A DNA stretch of 64,000 bases, from positions 3,596,001 through 3,660,000 of the forward strand of contig NZ_CP026101.1 in assembly GCF_002902945.1 (NCBI RefSeq). The letters are read 5' to 3'. Shown piece after piece: positions 18,692 to 27,070 of the stretch; positions within the stretch are counted from its first letter, which is position 1; each line of letters begins with the position of its first letter. Source of the DNA: Paraburkholderia caribensis. GTDB lineage: Bacteria > Pseudomonadota > Gammaproteobacteria > Burkholderiales > Burkholderiaceae. A model generated the notes under the pieces. The model was not told where the DNA came from. It saw only the letters and a list, made by a program, of their open reading frames with translations, and made no database searches. Position numbers and translations under genes: made by a program.

Positions 18692-19582
18692 TTATGCAGC
18701 AGCTGCGTTGCCGCGCAAGCGGGCGAGAATGCCTTCCAGCGCGTCGAGGTCGCCGAAATCGACCAGCACCTGCCCTCGCCCACGGCGTCCGAGCTTGATC
18801 TTCACCGTGGCGGCAAGCAGATCCGACAGTTCCTCTTCGAGCCGTCGCGTGTCGCGGCCGCCGTCGTTGTTCGCTTTCGCCTTCACAGCGGGTACAGCTT
18901 TGGTCGTCGCCGTGACCAGCTTTTCGGTTTCGCGCACCGACATGCGCTTGTTGACGACCTGGTTCGCGAGCGTAATCTGCGTGGCTCCGTCCACGGCCAG
19001 CAGTGCGCGCGCGTGGCCCATGTCGAGGTCGCCGGCGAGCAGCATCGTTTGCACAGGAGACGCGAGATTCAACAGACGCAGCAGATTTGACACCGCGCTG
19101 CGCGAGCGCCCCACCGACTCGGCCGCCTGTTCATGCGTGAAGCTGAACTCATCGAGTAGCCGCTGGATACCCTGCGCTTCTTCAAGAGGATTCAGATCTT
19201 CCCGCTGGATATTCTCGATAAGCGCCATCGCGGCGGCGGCCTGATCGGGCACGTCGCGCACGAGGACAGGTACTTCATCGAGACCAGCGAGCCGCGCAGC
19301 GCGAAAACGCCGCTCGCCGGCGATGATTTCAAACTTCTCGGGAGAAACGGGCCGCACCAGAATCGGCTGCATCAGTCCCTGAGCGCGAATGCTGGCCGCC
19401 AGTTCCTGCAGCGCACCCTCGTCCATCCGCGTGCGCGGTTGATACTTGCCCGCCTGCATCTTGTCGAGCGGCAACGTGTGAGGTGCGCCGTTGATCTTCA
19501 CCGCTTCCGTGATATCCGCGCTTCCGCCGAGCAGTGCCTCCAGCCCCCTGCCCAGCCCCTTCTTCCGTGCTACTGCGTTCAT
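18692..19582 (-). CDS. parB: chromosome partitioning protein ParB (CTPase clamp)
   Basis: A 296-residue parS-binding protein. It has the N-terminal basic start KKGLGRGLEALL, the ParB/Srx CTP-binding domain with the GERRFRAA box and NIQREDLNPLEEA motif, the helix-turn-helix KBD (THEQAAESVGRSRSAVSNLLRLL region) and a C-terminal dimerisation domain with GRGQVLVDF. It spreads from parS as a CTP-bound clamp and stimulates ParA. Start ATG at 19582, 38 bases after parA; the longer frame upstream overlaps parA and is rejected. Confidence 0.96.
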   Translation of the reverse strand: MNAVARKKGLGRGLEALLGGSADITEAVKINGAPHTLPLDKMQAGKYQPRTRMDEGALQELAASIRAQGLMQPILVRPVSPEKFEIIAGERRFRAARLAGLDEVPVLVRDVPDQAAAAMALIENIQREDLNPLEEAQGIQRLLDEFSFTHEQAAESVGRSRSAVSNLLRLLNLASPVQTMLLAGDLDMGHARALLAVDGATQITLANQVVNKRMSVRETEKLVTATTKAVPAVKAKANNDGGRDTRRLEEELSDLLAATVKIKLGRRGRGQVLVDFGDLDALEGILARLRGNAAAA

Positions 19583-19620
19583 CGTGGTTCCTCGATCCGC
19601 TTTGGATGATTGACGCTGCG

Positions 19621-20391
19621 TCATAGCATGCGCACCCGCTCGATCATTTCCGCGCCGAACTGCACATACGCCTGCGCGCCGCGCGATGCGCGATCGAACA
19701 CGACACCCGGCAGACCGTAACTCGGCGCCTCGGCGAGTCGCACGTTCCGCGGAATGACGACGTCGAACACCTTGTCTCCAAAGTGCTCTTTCAGTTGCTC
19801 CGACACCTGCTGTTGCAGCGTGATGCGTGGGTCGAACATGACGCGCAACAAGCCGATCACTTTCAGATCTCGATTCAGGTTCGCATGTACCTGCTTGATG
19901 GTATTGATGAGGTCCGACAGGCCCTCGAGCGCGAAGTATTCGCATTGCATCGGAATAACGACGCCATGCGCGGCGCAGAGTCCGTTCAGCGTCAACAGCG
20001 ACAGCGCGGGAGGACAGTCGATCAGCACGAAGTCGTAGTCCGGCACGACCTGCGCAATCGCCTCCTTGAGCTGGCGCTCGCGATTCTCCATGCCGACGAG
20101 TTCGACTTCCGCCCCGGCCAGTTCGCGATTCGCAGGCAATACATCATACGAAACGGCTTCCGACTTCACTCGCGCATCGGCTACGGAGACGCCGTCGACC
20201 AGCACTTCATAAACCGTGTTTTCGCACGCGGCTTTGTCGACGCCGCTGCCCATGGTGGCGTTGCCTTGCGGATCGAGATCGATGAGCAGGACCCGTTGTC
20301 CCTGCGATGCGAGGCTCGCGGCGAGATTGACCGCGGTCGTCGTTTTGCCGACTCCACCCTTCTGGTTCGCAACGCAGAAGATTTTTGCCAT
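19621..20391 (-). CDS. parA: chromosome partitioning ATPase ParA
   Basis: A 256-residue deviant-Walker ATPase that moves ParB-parS complexes over the nucleoid. The motif KGGVGKTTTAVNLA (residues 11-24) has the signature lysine of the MinD/ParA family, followed by IDLDPQGNAT and the DCPPALSLLT Walker B. It lacks the N-terminal DNA-binding domain of plasmid-type (Ia) ParA, so it is the chromosomal Soj type. Upstream gene is rsmG. Confidence 0.97.
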   Translation of the reverse strand: MAKIFCVANQKGGVGKTTTAVNLAASLASQGQRVLLIDLDPQGNATMGSGVDKAACENTVYEVLVDGVSVADARVKSEAVSYDVLPANRELAGAEVELVGMENRERQLKEAIAQVVPDYDFVLIDCPPALSLLTLNGLCAAHGVVIPMQCEYFALEGLSDLINTIKQVHANLNRDLKVIGLLRVMFDPRITLQQQVSEQLKEHFGDKVFDVVIPRNVRLAEAPSYGLPGVVFDRASRGAQAYVQFGAEMIERVRML

Positions 20392-20440
20392 CTGTTAGGT
20401 GTCCCTTTGCAGCCTGTTTAACGAAATTTCGATTTGAAAT

Positions 20441-21118
20441 TCAGCCTACCGTGACCTCGATCAGATGCCGCTCGGCATCCAACGCAGGCACTTTGAGACG
20501 AATCACTTGCTTCACGTGGGCGCCTTCAGGCAGCCGCTCGATTTCCCCATCCGGTCGAACGCCCTTCATTGCCCAGATTGCGCCATCGTCCGCGACGAGG
20601 TGACGGGCCAGTGTAACGAAATCCGCAAGCTCTGCGAATGCGCGCGAGACGATCGCATCAAACTTTCCTGGAACCTCGATTCCTGGCCGCAGATTTTCGA
20701 CGCGCCCCGTCACAACAGACAGATTTCCCAAGCCCAGTTCCGCCTTAGCTTGCGACTGGAACGCGGACTTTTTCTGAACGATGTCGTTGACGGTGATGGA
20801 CCACTCGGGAAACACGATTGCCAGGACGATACCTGGCAGCCCGCCGCCCGAGCCGACGTCCAACAGCGTTGCAGGACCGAGGGTGGCCAGGTGCGGAACG
20901 ATCGAAAGAGAATCCAGGATGTGCTGTATCAGCATTTGCCTCGGATCGCGGATCGCCGTCAGGTTGTAGACGGCGTTCCATTTGGCCAGCAACGCAACGT
21001 AGTCGAGGAGTTTGCCCTTTTGTTCCGCTGTCAGGTCGATGTCGAGTTCGCGCAGACCATCTTCAAGCAGAGCGGCGAGCGTCTCGCGCCCCGCTGTCGT
21101 ATCGATACGCGCCGTCAT
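20441..21118 (-). CDS. rsmG: 16S rRNA (guanine527-N7)-methyltransferase
   Basis: A 225-residue SAM-dependent methyltransferase (GidB) that forms m7G527 in 16S rRNA. The SAM-binding loop LLDVGSGGGLPGIVLAI and the upstream YNLTAIRDP and HILDSL motifs are diagnostic. Its ATG overlaps the mnmG stop codon by 4 bases (ATGA), so the two are translationally coupled. Loss-of-function alleles in other bacteria give low-level streptomycin resistance. Confidence 0.96.
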   Translation of the reverse strand: MTARIDTTAGRETLAALLEDGLRELDIDLTAEQKGKLLDYVALLAKWNAVYNLTAIRDPRQMLIQHILDSLSIVPHLATLGPATLLDVGSGGGLPGIVLAIVFPEWSITVNDIVQKKSAFQSQAKAELGLGNLSVVTGRVENLRPGIEVPGKFDAIVSRAFAELADFVTLARHLVADDGAIWAMKGVRPDGEIERLPEGAHVKQVIRLKVPALDAERHLIEVTVG

Positions 21119-23073
21119 TGAGCCACCGGCGAGTTGTCGGTGCCTGCGCTGGCGGGTTTCTGCGCACGCCGACCAAGGCCGCGCTTCAGGTGAACCATCA
21201 GCAGTGAGATTGCAGCCGGGGTGATGCCCGAGATGCGCGACGCCTGGCCGATCGTTTCCGGGCGGAACTGCGTCAGCTTCTGACGTGCCTCGAACGACAA
21301 CCCACGGACCTCCGAATAATCGAGATTTTCTGGCAACCTCGTGTTCTCGTGCGCCTCGTTTCGTTCGATCTCACCTGCTTGCCGCTCGATATAGCCCTGA
21401 TATTTGACGCCGATCTCGATTTGCTCCTTGATCTGCGCGAGCAGCACTTCGTCATGGGCCAACGCTTCAGCCGGACCGCAGGCGCCTTCGCGCAGAGCGC
21501 AGACGCCGTCGTACGAAACTGCGGGGCGCCGCAACAGATCGGCCAGACTGTACTCATGGTCAATAGGCTTGCCGAGCAATGCCGTCGCTTCCTCAGACGA
21601 AAGCATCTTCGGATTGACCCACGTGGTGCGCAGCCGCTCTGTTTCACGTGAAACAGCGTCGCGCTTTCGGCTGAAAGCATCCCAACGCTCGTCGTCAACT
21701 ACGCCGAGTTCGCGGCCGATCTCGGTCAGACGCATGTCAGCGTTGTCTTCGCGCAGGCTCAAGCGATATTCCGCGCGGCTGGTGAACATCCGGTAAGGCT
21801 CAGAGACGCCACGCGTGACCAGATCGTCCACCAGCACGCCCAGATAAGCCTGATCCCGGCGCGGACACCACGCTTCCTTATCCTGGACGTATAAACCGGC
21901 ATTAATCCCGGCCAGCAGGCCTTGGGCCGCCGCCTCTTCGTAGCCGGTAGTGCCGTTGATCTGACCGGCAAAGAACAGGCCGCTGATCACCTTCGTTTCC
22001 AGCGATGCCTTCAGTCCACGCGGATCGAAGTAGTCGTACTCGATCGCATAGCCGGGTCGTAGGATATGCGCGTGCTCCAGACCGACCATCGAGCGGACCA
22101 GCTCGAGCTGAACGTCAAACGGCAGACTCGTGGAGATTCCGTTCGGATAAAACTCGTTCGTGGTCAAGCCTTCCGGCTCGAGAAAGATCTGATGCGATTC
22201 TTTCGAAGCGAAACGGTGAATCTTGTCCTCAATCGACGGGCAATAACGCGGCCCAACCCCTTCGATTACGCCCGTGTACATCGGCGAACGGTCAAGACCG
22301 CTACGGATGATGTCGTGAGTTTGGGAATTGGTATGCGTCACCCAGCAAGGCACCTGACGCGGATGCTGCTCGACGCGCCCGAGGAACGAGAACACGGGGA
22401 TCGGATCGAGGTCGCCCGGCTGCTCTTCCAGCTTCGAGAAATCGATCGTACGGCCGTCGATACGCGGCGGTGTGCCCGTCTTCAGCCGGCCTTGCGGCAG
22501 CTTCAACTCCTTGAGGCGCGCCGACAGCGACACCGCAGCTGGGTCCCCTGCCCGCCCGCCCGTGTAGTTATTGAGGCCGACGTGGATCTTCCCATCGAGG
22601 AAGGTGCCCGCCGTCAACACCACCGCACGTGAGCGAAAACGAACCCCGACCTGCGTCACGGCGCCGACAACGCGGTCACCTTCGACCATCAAATCGTCGA
22701 CGGACTGCTGAAAAAGCCAAAGATTAGGCTGATTTTCGAGACGATGGCGGATCGCCGCCTTGTACAGAATGCGGTCAGCCTGCGCGCGCGTGGCCCGCAC
22801 GGCGGGCCCCTTCGACGAGTTGAGAATGCGGAATTGAATCCCGCCTTCGTCAGTAGCAGCCGCCATTGCGCCGCCGAGCGCGTCGACTTCCTTGACCAGA
22901 TGGCCTTTGCCGATGCCGCCGATCGACGGATTGCAGCTCATCTGACCGAGGGTTTCGATGTTGTGCGTCAGCAAAAGCGTCTTGTTGCCCATGCGCGCGG
23001 ACGCCAAAGCGGCTTCCGTGCCGGCATGACCGCCGCCAACGACGATTACGTCAAACTCTGTGGGATAAAGCAT
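21115..23073 (-). CDS. mnmG: tRNA uridine-5-carboxymethylaminomethyl modification enzyme MnmG
   Basis: A 652-residue FAD protein that, with MnmE, installs the cmnm5/nm5 group on wobble U34 of several tRNAs. The dinucleotide fold VVGGGHAGTEAALA is at the start, and MSCNPSIGGIGKGHLVKEVDALGG and the C-terminal GidA helical domain (RISGITPAAISLL) are present. ATG at 23073 is preferred over a GTG four codons upstream. The gene heads the mnmG-rsmG-parA-parB operon and contains a perfect parS site near its 3' half. Confidence 0.97.
   Translation of the reverse strand: MLYPTEFDVIVVGGGHAGTEAALASARMGNKTLLLTHNIETLGQMSCNPSIGGIGKGHLVKEVDALGGAMAAATDEGGIQFRILNSSKGPAVRATRAQADRILYKAAIRHRLENQPNLWLFQQSVDDLMVEGDRVVGAVTQVGVRFRSRAVVLTAGTFLDGKIHVGLNNYTGGRAGDPAAVSLSARLKELKLPQGRLKTGTPPRIDGRTIDFSKLEEQPGDLDPIPVFSFLGRVEQHPRQVPCWVTHTNSQTHDIIRSGLDRSPMYTGVIEGVGPRYCPSIEDKIHRFASKESHQIFLEPEGLTTNEFYPNGISTSLPFDVQLELVRSMVGLEHAHILRPGYAIEYDYFDPRGLKASLETKVISGLFFAGQINGTTGYEEAAAQGLLAGINAGLYVQDKEAWCPRRDQAYLGVLVDDLVTRGVSEPYRMFTSRAEYRLSLREDNADMRLTEIGRELGVVDDERWDAFSRKRDAVSRETERLRTTWVNPKMLSSEEATALLGKPIDHEYSLADLLRRPAVSYDGVCALREGACGPAEALAHDEVLLAQIKEQIEIGVKYQGYIERQAGEIERNEAHENTRLPENLDYSEVRGLSFEARQKLTQFRPETIGQASRISGITPAAISLLMVHLKRGLGRRAQKPASAGTDNSPVAQ
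21640..21655. other. parS site (ParB-binding centromere), inside mnmG
   Basis: TGTTTCACGTGAAACA, a perfect 16-bp palindrome identical to the widely conserved chromosomal parS consensus. It lies within the mnmG coding sequence, where it encodes part of a Val-Ser-Arg-Glu-Thr-Glu stretch. The parAB genes are about 1.2-3 kb away. Confidence 0.95.
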
Positions 23074-23124
23074 CGCGGATCTCACGCGGGATCCAGCGTG
23101 AGCCTAAAAGAAAGTATGGGCGAA

Positions 23125-23130
23125 ATTATA
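23125..23130 (-). promoter_or_regulatory. candidate -10 element of the mnmG-rsmG-parAB promoter
   Basis: On the minus strand the hexamer is exactly TATAAT, about 52 bases upstream of the mnmG ATG. The -35 region at 17-bp spacing (about 23148-23153) is a poor match, so the promoter may need an activator or be of moderate strength. The parS-containing hairpin lies just upstream. Confidence 0.45.
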
Positions 23131-23181
23131 GCGGGTTCGCTTTTGGCCCGAATTCCATCCAGACGGTATAGGACGAAAAAA

Positions 23182-23207
23182 CGGCGTGTTTCACGTGAAA
23201 CACGCCG
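23182..23207 (-). terminator. parS site embedded in an intrinsic terminator stem
   Basis: The perfect parS 16-mer occupies 23187-23202 and is extended by 5 more paired bases on each side to a 26-bp perfect palindrome. On the minus strand it runs directly into six T residues, and it lies 37 bases after the stop of the leftward LivF-type ATPase gene. It therefore has the form of an intrinsic terminator separating the transporter operon from mnmG, and of a centromere site at once. Confidence 0.85.
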
Positions 23208-23243
23208 CTCATTTGACAGCCAATGCGCCAAAAAGTCCCGTTG

Positions 23244-24005
23244 CTAGGCGACTTTCTTCGTCAGACCTAAATAGGTTTCGATAACACGCGGGTTTTGCGC
23301 CAATTCGTTCGCCGCTCCTTCCAGGGCGAGTTCTCCTGTTTCGAGAACGTAGCCATAGTCGGAGATCTGCAGCGCAGCGCGTGCATTCTGTTCAATCAGC
23401 AGCGTGGCAACACCCGTCTGACGCAGCGCGCTGATGATGTGAAAAATCTCCTTCACGATCAACGGCGCCAAGCCCAAGCTCGGCTCATCGAGCATCAGCA
23501 GGTCCGGTTTGCCCATCAGCGCGCGTCCAACTGCCAACATTTGCCGCTCGCCGCCCGACAGCGTTCCGGCCGCCTGTTTGCGACGCTCTTTCAATCGCGG
23601 AAAAAGCTGGAACACCGGATCAAGCTGGTCGAGATAATTCCGTTCGCCAGCACGCTTGCGGCGATACGCACCCAGAATTAGATTGTCCTCGACCGTCATC
23701 GCAGCAAACAACTCGCGCTTTTCCGGCACAAGACACATACCGCGCGCGACGCGCTTCTCGACGGGAACGTGGCTCACGTCCTCGTCCCGGTACATGATCG
23801 CGCCCTTTGCATGCCCCGTTACGGGTAACGCGCCCATGACCGCATTCAGCAGCGTAGACTTACCCGCGCCATTCGGCCCGATCACCGAGACGATCTGCCC
23901 GGGGCCGACGGCGATTTTCGCGCCATGCAGCGCTTCGACCTTCCCGTAACGCACGGAAAGACTGCTGACTTCAAGAATCGGCGCAGCCGTTGTCTGATTC
24001 ACCAT
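23244..24005 (-). CDS. livF: branched-chain amino acid-type ABC transporter ATPase (LivF)
   Basis: A 253-residue ABC ATPase with Walker A GPNGAGKST, the Q-loop, signature LSGGERQ and Walker B LLMLDEPSLGLAPL, the last being typical of LivF. It powers the importer formed with the neighbouring permeases. Its ATG shares one base with the upstream stop codon (TGATG), so it is translationally coupled. The gene is the last of the first LIV operon and is followed by the parS-containing terminator. Confidence 0.93.
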   Translation of the reverse strand: MVNQTTAAPILEVSSLSVRYGKVEALHGAKIAVGPGQIVSVIGPNGAGKSTLLNAVMGALPVTGHAKGAIMYRDEDVSHVPVEKRVARGMCLVPEKRELFAAMTVEDNLILGAYRRKRAGERNYLDQLDPVFQLFPRLKERRKQAAGTLSGGERQMLAVGRALMGKPDLLMLDEPSLGLAPLIVKEIFHIISALRQTGVATLLIEQNARAALQISDYGYVLETGELALEGAANELAQNPRVIETYLGLTKKVA

Positions 24006-25789
24006 CACTCCACCCCGCCCAGATAAGCTTCCAGCACGGCCGGATCGTTCTGCACGTCTTGCGGCAAGCCTTCCGCGATACGCGTCCCAAATTCCATGAC
24101 CACCAGTCGGTCCGTCAGGTTCATCACGAAATCCATGTCGTGTTCGACCAATAGCACGCTCATCCCTTCTTCTCGAAGCTTGCGCAGAAGCGTCGCGAGT
24201 TGCTGCTTTTCCTGATAGCGCAGGCCGGCCGCCGGCTCATCGAGCAGCAGAAGCGTCGGATCGCAGCACAGCGCACGTGCAATCTCCAGAATCCGCTGCT
24301 TGCCCAGCGCGAGGCTGCCCGCTTCGTCGTACATATGCTCTTCGAGACCCACGCGCCGGATCTGGCGAGCCGCTTCCGCCATCAGACGCGCCTCCTCGGC
24401 GGAATTCAGGCGTGCCACGCTGCGCCACACGCCCGCATGCCCGCGCAGATGCGCGCCGATGGCGACATTCTCCAGCACGGTCATACCCGGCAGCAGCTTG
24501 ACGTGCTGGAACGTGCGCCCGATGCCGCGTCTGACGATTTCACGTGAATTGAGCGCATCGATACGTTCGCCCTGGAACGAAATCGCACCGCTCGTAGGCT
24601 GCAGGACGCCCGTGACCAGATTGAAGGTCGTCGATTTGCCGGCGCCGTTAGGCCCGATCAACCCAATGATCTGCCCCGCCTTTACTTCGAAGCTGACATC
24701 GTTGACGGCCACCAGACCGCCGAACTGCTTACGCGCCTTGTCCACCACCAGCAGGGATTCTCCCGCAGCCGGCTTGCTGCGCTGCGGCAAAGCATCCGCA
24801 TGATCCGGCACGTGCGCGCGCGGACCGCGCGGGAACATCCGCGCGACGAACGGCCACACACCTTGGCGTGCATACTGCAAAAGCAGCACCATCAGGACGC
24901 CAAAAACGATGATCTCGAAGTTGCCGTTTTCACCGAGGAGTTTCGGCAGCAGCGTCTGCAGATAGTCCTGGAGAATCGTCAGGATTGCCGCGCCCAGCAC
25001 CGCGCCCCACACATGCGCGACGCCGCCGACCACGGCCATGAAAAGAAACTCGATCCCGTGATTCAGGCCGAAAGGCGTCGGATTCACCGCGCGCTGCAAA
25101 TGCGCGTACAGAAAGCCCGAAATTGCCGCCAGCACCGCCGCGTAGACGAAAATGACTACGCGCATCCACGCCGTATTCACGCCCATTGCTTCCGCCATCA
25201 GACCACCGCCGCGCAGCGCGCGAATCGCACGCCCAGGCCGGCTATTAAGCAGATTCTGAACAGAAACCACGGCGCCGAGCACGACGATCCAGATCAGGTA
25301 GTAGATGTGGCGGCCCGATTCCAGGTTGATGCCGAGCACGTTCAGCACCGGAATTCCGTTGATCCCGTCGTACTTGCCGAGCATCTCCATATTGCCGAAC
25401 AGGAAGAACAACGCGAGACCCCATGCGATCGTTCCGAGCGGCAGGAAGTGGCCCGACAGCCGCATCGTGACGGCACCGAGCAGCAGCGCGATCAGCGCCG
25501 TCAGCACGACACCGACGATCAGCGCGAGCCAGGGTGAGACGCCGAAGTGCGTCGTCAGATAGGCCGTCGCATAGGCGCCCACGCCGACGAACGCCGCCTG
25601 CCCAAAGCTCGTCATGCCGCCGATACCCGTCAGCAGCACCAGCCCGATCGCCACGATCGAATACAGCCCGATGTAGTTGAGCAGCGTCACCCAGTACTCG
25701 GGTACGCGGATCGGCTGCGGCAGCACGGGCAGCGCGAACATCACGACGAGGAACAACCAGAAGAACCTGTTTTTCATGATGCGTTTCAT
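24005..25789 (-). CDS. fused LivM permease and LivG ATPase of a branched-chain amino acid-type ABC importer
   Basis: A 594-residue fusion. Residues 1 to about 315 form a LivM-type permease with about ten hydrophobic segments and the conserved LTGIGGMTSFGQAAFVGVGAY stretch. A polar linker (about 316-345, with PDHADALPQ) leads to a LivG-type ATPase with Walker A GPNGAGKS at 379-386, the LivG-specific GRTFQHVKLLP motif and Walker B LLLLDEPAAGL. The signature motif reads LALGKQR rather than the classical LSGGQ, as is usual for LivG. Start ATG at 25789, 4 bases after livH, with GAGGAGG as ribosome-binding site. Confidence 0.9.
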   Translation of the reverse strand: MKRIMKNRFFWLFLVVMFALPVLPQPIRVPEYWVTLLNYIGLYSIVAIGLVLLTGIGGMTSFGQAAFVGVGAYATAYLTTHFGVSPWLALIVGVVLTALIALLLGAVTMRLSGHFLPLGTIAWGLALFFLFGNMEMLGKYDGINGIPVLNVLGINLESGRHIYYLIWIVVLGAVVSVQNLLNSRPGRAIRALRGGGLMAEAMGVNTAWMRVVIFVYAAVLAAISGFLYAHLQRAVNPTPFGLNHGIEFLFMAVVGGVAHVWGAVLGAAILTILQDYLQTLLPKLLGENGNFEIIVFGVLMVLLLQYARQGVWPFVARMFPRGPRAHVPDHADALPQRSKPAAGESLLVVDKARKQFGGLVAVNDVSFEVKAGQIIGLIGPNGAGKSTTFNLVTGVLQPTSGAISFQGERIDALNSREIVRRGIGRTFQHVKLLPGMTVLENVAIGAHLRGHAGVWRSVARLNSAEEARLMAEAARQIRRVGLEEHMYDEAGSLALGKQRILEIARALCCDPTLLLLDEPAAGLRYQEKQQLATLLRKLREEGMSVLLVEHDMDFVMNLTDRLVVMEFGTRIAEGLPQDVQNDPAVLEAYLGGVE

Positions 25790-25793
25790 CGCG

Positions 25794-26849
25794 TCACTCC
25801 TCCTCTTCTTCCGCATGCGGGCTGGCGAGACTCCGCCAGAGCAGCACGGGAATGATCAGCGTGAACACGATCACTTCCTTATAGGAGCTGGCCCAGAACG
25901 ACGAATACGACTCCAGCAAGCCGACGAGTATCGAACCCGCGAAAGCCAGCGGATAACTGACCAGCCCGCCGATAATCGCACCGACAAAGCCCTTCAGACC
26001 GATCAGAAAGCCCGAGTCGTAGTAGATGGTCGTGAGCGGCGCGACGAGAATCCCGCACAGCACGCCGAGACCGGCCGCGAGCGTGAACGCGAGCCGTCCC
26101 GCCTGCGTCGTGCCGATGCCGACGAGCTGCGCGCCGAGCCGGTTCACCGACGTCGCGCGCAATGCCTTGCCGGAAATCGAGCGATCGAAATACACGTACA
26201 ACACGCCGATCAGCACCACGGCCACGCCGATCACCCACACGCTCTGCCCCGAGATCGACAGGCTGCCGACGTTGAAGGCCGAATCGGTAAAGGCGTTGGT
26301 CCGCGAGCCTTCGGCGCCGAACATCACGAGCCCGAGGCCGACCATCGCGAAGTGCACGGCGACGGATACGATCAGCAGCAACAACGTCGTCCCTTCGGCA
26401 ACCGGCTCATAGGCGAGGCGATAAACGAACGGCCCCATCGGCACCACGATCAGCAGCGTCAGCGCGATCTGCGCGAGCATCGGCAGCGGCTGCATGAATA
26501 CGCCACGCGTGACAGCGTAGACGGCAACGGGAAACAGCAGATACTTGCCGACCAGCATCACCAGCGTGCGCGCAGCATGACGCCGCCGCTCCGCATGCCG
26601 CGCCATGCCGGTTACCTCGACAACGAAGCACGCGAGCCCCATGGCCATCAGCAGCCAGCACGTCGCCGGAAACTTCTGCGTCTGCAGTGCGGCGAGCGTC
26701 AGCGCGCCGTACGACACGAACTCCCCTTGCGGGATGAAAATGGCGCGCGTCACGGAGAACACCAGCACCAACGCGAGCGCGAGCAATGCGTAGATCGCGC
26801 CGGTCGTGATGCCGTCCTGCGCGAGGATCGCCGCAATTGATAGATCCAT
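25794..26849 (-). CDS. livH: branched-chain amino acid-type ABC transporter permease (LivH)
   Basis: A 351-residue integral membrane protein starting at the ATG at 26849 (MDLSIAAILAQDG). The N-terminal GAIYALLALALVLVFSVTRAIFIPQGEFV block is the LivH hallmark. About residues 55-110 form an insertion with extra hydrophobic segments and a His/Arg-rich loop, making it longer than the usual 290-310 residues. The C-terminus is a run of five glutamates. It is followed directly by the LivM-LivG fusion. Confidence 0.9.
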   Translation of the reverse strand: MDLSIAAILAQDGITTGAIYALLALALVLVFSVTRAIFIPQGEFVSYGALTLAALQTQKFPATCWLLMAMGLACFVVEVTGMARHAERRRHAARTLVMLVGKYLLFPVAVYAVTRGVFMQPLPMLAQIALTLLIVVPMGPFVYRLAYEPVAEGTTLLLLIVSVAVHFAMVGLGLVMFGAEGSRTNAFTDSAFNVGSLSISGQSVWVIGVAVVLIGVLYVYFDRSISGKALRATSVNRLGAQLVGIGTTQAGRLAFTLAAGLGVLCGILVAPLTTIYYDSGFLIGLKGFVGAIIGGLVSYPLAFAGSILVGLLESYSSFWASSYKEVIVFTLIIPVLLWRSLASPHAEEEEE

Positions 26850-26947
26850 ACTTCCTCGTCTTGGAACGTCGATATCGAAACTAAGAAACAATGAGAGCAG
26901 GCTCAACGACCACCCGCCGCGAAGCGAAGCCCAAACACATAAAACAA

Positions 26948-26975
26948 CTGCCGCGCCTGAGATACAGCGCGGCAG
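26948..26975 (-). terminator. partial terminator between the binding protein gene and livH
   Basis: Perfect nine-base arms CTGCCGCGC (26948-26956) and GCGCGGCAG (26967-26975). On the minus strand the hairpin is followed by TTGTTTT. Placed between the solute-binding protein gene and the permease gene, it fits a leaky terminator that gives more binding protein than transporter. Confidence 0.65.
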
Positions 26976-27070
26976 AGCTTGCCATTGTTATCGATCAGAA
27001 AGTGCTGCGTGGCTTAAGCGCATTCGCATGCGCTCGCCACCACGCCCTTGCGCGAGAGGCGCGTACCGTC

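Noticed and set aside
24536..24551. A third parS-like sequence (core TTTCACGTGAA)
   Set aside because: It lies in a coding region and differs from the consensus at five of 16 positions, including the outer bases, so specific ParB loading is unlikely.
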